Under the pieces are notes generated by a model. It was not told the DNA's origin, made no database searches, and saw only the letters and a program-made list of their open reading frames with translations. Source: Nitrospirota bacterium (lineage in GTDB: Bacteria; Nitrospirota; Thermodesulfovibrionia; Thermodesulfovibrionales; Magnetobacteriaceae). Taken from it: a stretch of 5,605 bases of DNA. The position numbers were made by a program, and so were the translations under genes. Where the stretch lies: assembly GCA_015233265.1 (NCBI GenBank), contig JADFXZ010000097.1:1-5605 (forward strand), in the 5' to 3' direction. Below, piece by piece: positions 4,975-5,605 of the stretch (positions within the stretch are counted from its first letter, which is position 1; every line of letters begins with the position of its first letter).

Positions 4975-5605
4975 TTACTTAAAACTAAACCCTTTCTTAA
5001 ACACCGACACACAGGCGGTAACCACGCTGCTGTCATATATGACACCACTATTTTTCGTTATCTCCTCAAGGGCTATATCTAACCCCAGGGCCGGACGATA
5101 CGGCCTGTGGTTGGCCATTGCCTCAACCACATCGGCAACACATATAATCCTTGCCTCAAGCAGTATCTCTTCCCCCTTGAGGCCCTGAGGATACCCTGAG
5201 CCGTCTATTCGCTCGTGATGTTGCAGCACAATCTGCGCAATCGGCTGGGCGAACTCAATCCCTTTTAATATGTCATAGCCTATCTGAGAGTGTTCTTTGA
5301 TGAGATTAAACTCAGCCGGTTTGAGCTTACCCGGCCTGCTTAATATCTCAGACGGCACGTATATCTTGCCCAGGTCATGTATCGAGGACGATACCATTAC
5401 GCCCTCCAGATGTTCCTCAGGCAGAGCCAGTTCCTCGGCAATAGCGCGGGATAGCTTGCTTACCCGTTGCTGATGTCCCGCCGTGTACGGGTCTCTGACC
5501 TCTACGGAGGCACACATTGCCTCAATTATCGCATTAGTGTTTGCGCGAAGTTTATCGAGGCTGTTTCTGAGCTGCCGTGTGCGCTCCTCTACTTCTGACT
5601 CAAGC
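4975..5605 (-). CDS. HD-GYP domain protein, probable c-di-GMP phosphodiesterase (5' end outside window)
   Basis: The last 209 residues are visible. The frame is open to the window edge, so the ATG at 5517 is internal: it falls inside the usual lead-in (I-I-E-A-M-C-A-S-V-E-V-R-D-P-Y-T-A-G-H). The first 25 or so visible residues are a charged coiled-coil linker (L-E-S-E-V-E-E-R-T-R-Q-L), the type that commonly joins an N-terminal receiver, PAS or other input domain to HD-GYP. Counting from that ATG, the metal-binding and signature residues are H15, H47-D48 (I-H-D-L-G-K), H76, H100-H101-E-R-I-D105 and G106-S-G-Y-P110. The HD and GYP motifs are intact, consistent with hydrolysis of cyclic di-GMP (the established activity of active HD-GYP domains). 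The conserved R-P-Y-R-P segment follows. The stop lies 14 bp before the PAS-PAS kinase gene, so this is the upstream member of the same operon. The input domain must be read from upstream sequence. Confidence 0.93.
   Translation of the reverse strand, partial: LESEVEERTRQLRNSLDKLRANTNAIIEAMCASVEVRDPYTAGHQQRVSKLSRAIAEELALPEEHLEGVMVSSSIHDLGKIYVPSEILSRPGKLKPAEFNLIKEHSQIGYDILKGIEFAQPIAQIVLQHHERIDGSGYPQGLKGEEILLEARIICVADVVEAMANHRPYRPALGLDIALEEITKNSGVIYDSSVVTACVSVFKKGFSFK

Noticed and set aside
4530..5188. Plus-strand frames opposite PAS and HD-GYP coding regions
   Set aside because: They are shadow frames without start signals or recognisable domains.
5515..5517. ATG at 5517 as start of the HD-GYP protein
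   Set aside because: The frame stays open to the window edge with a typical coiled-coil linker, and the ATG falls inside the conserved lead-in of the domain; the gene is truncated by the window.

Overview
The window looks like chromosomal DNA of a free-living Gram-negative-type bacterium of moderate GC content (judged by eye). It has tightly packed signalling genes, PAS-domain sensor kinases, an HD-GYP protein and a GT-C type membrane glycosyltransferase. This density of PAS kinases and c-di-GMP proteins, together with small coiled-coil proteins ending in a membrane anchor, would fit Nitrospirota or Deltaproteobacteria-like lineages. That is a low-confidence impression, because the window contains no rRNA or other marker gene.

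Layout. (1) Positions 1-467, plus strand: a consensus sigma-70 promoter directly abuts a small coiled-coil protein with a C-terminal membrane anchor. Its rod is built from 11-residue repeats encoded by a 33-bp tandem repeat. (2) Positions 453-1982, minus strand: an 11-or-so-span GT-C type glycosyltransferase. Its 3' end overlaps the end of gene 1 by 15 bp in convergent orientation, and it carries a terminator-like hairpin plus T8 inside its coding strand. (3) Positions 1983-2086: a divergent intergenic region with candidate promoters on both strands and a T10 run. (4) Positions 2087-2287, plus strand: a 66-residue single-span membrane protein with a good ribosome binding site. (5) Positions 2288-2346: a short convergent spacer with a GGCGCC hairpin and a 12-bp tandem repeat that runs into the next gene. 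(6) Positions 2347-5605, minus strand: a three-gene signalling operon. In transcription order it encodes an HD-GYP phosphodiesterase (5' end outside the window), a PAS-PAS-HisKA_2 histidine kinase, and a receiver-HisKA histidine kinase.

The operon genes are separated by 14 bp and by an 8-bp overlap, so they are probably co-expressed and translationally coupled. A reasonable model, which is inference, is that the PAS-PAS kinase senses a cytoplasmic signal and phosphorylates the N-terminal receiver of the last gene product. That receiver would in turn set the activity of its own kinase module, while the HD-GYP protein links the circuit to c-di-GMP turnover. No output regulator for the last kinase is present in the window.

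No RNA gene, CRISPR array, insertion sequence or attachment site was seen. Nothing here is clearly an undescribed system. The most unusual items are the promoter that seems to produce a leaderless mRNA, the hendecad repeat rod, the intragenic terminator-like element and the receiver-first kinase.
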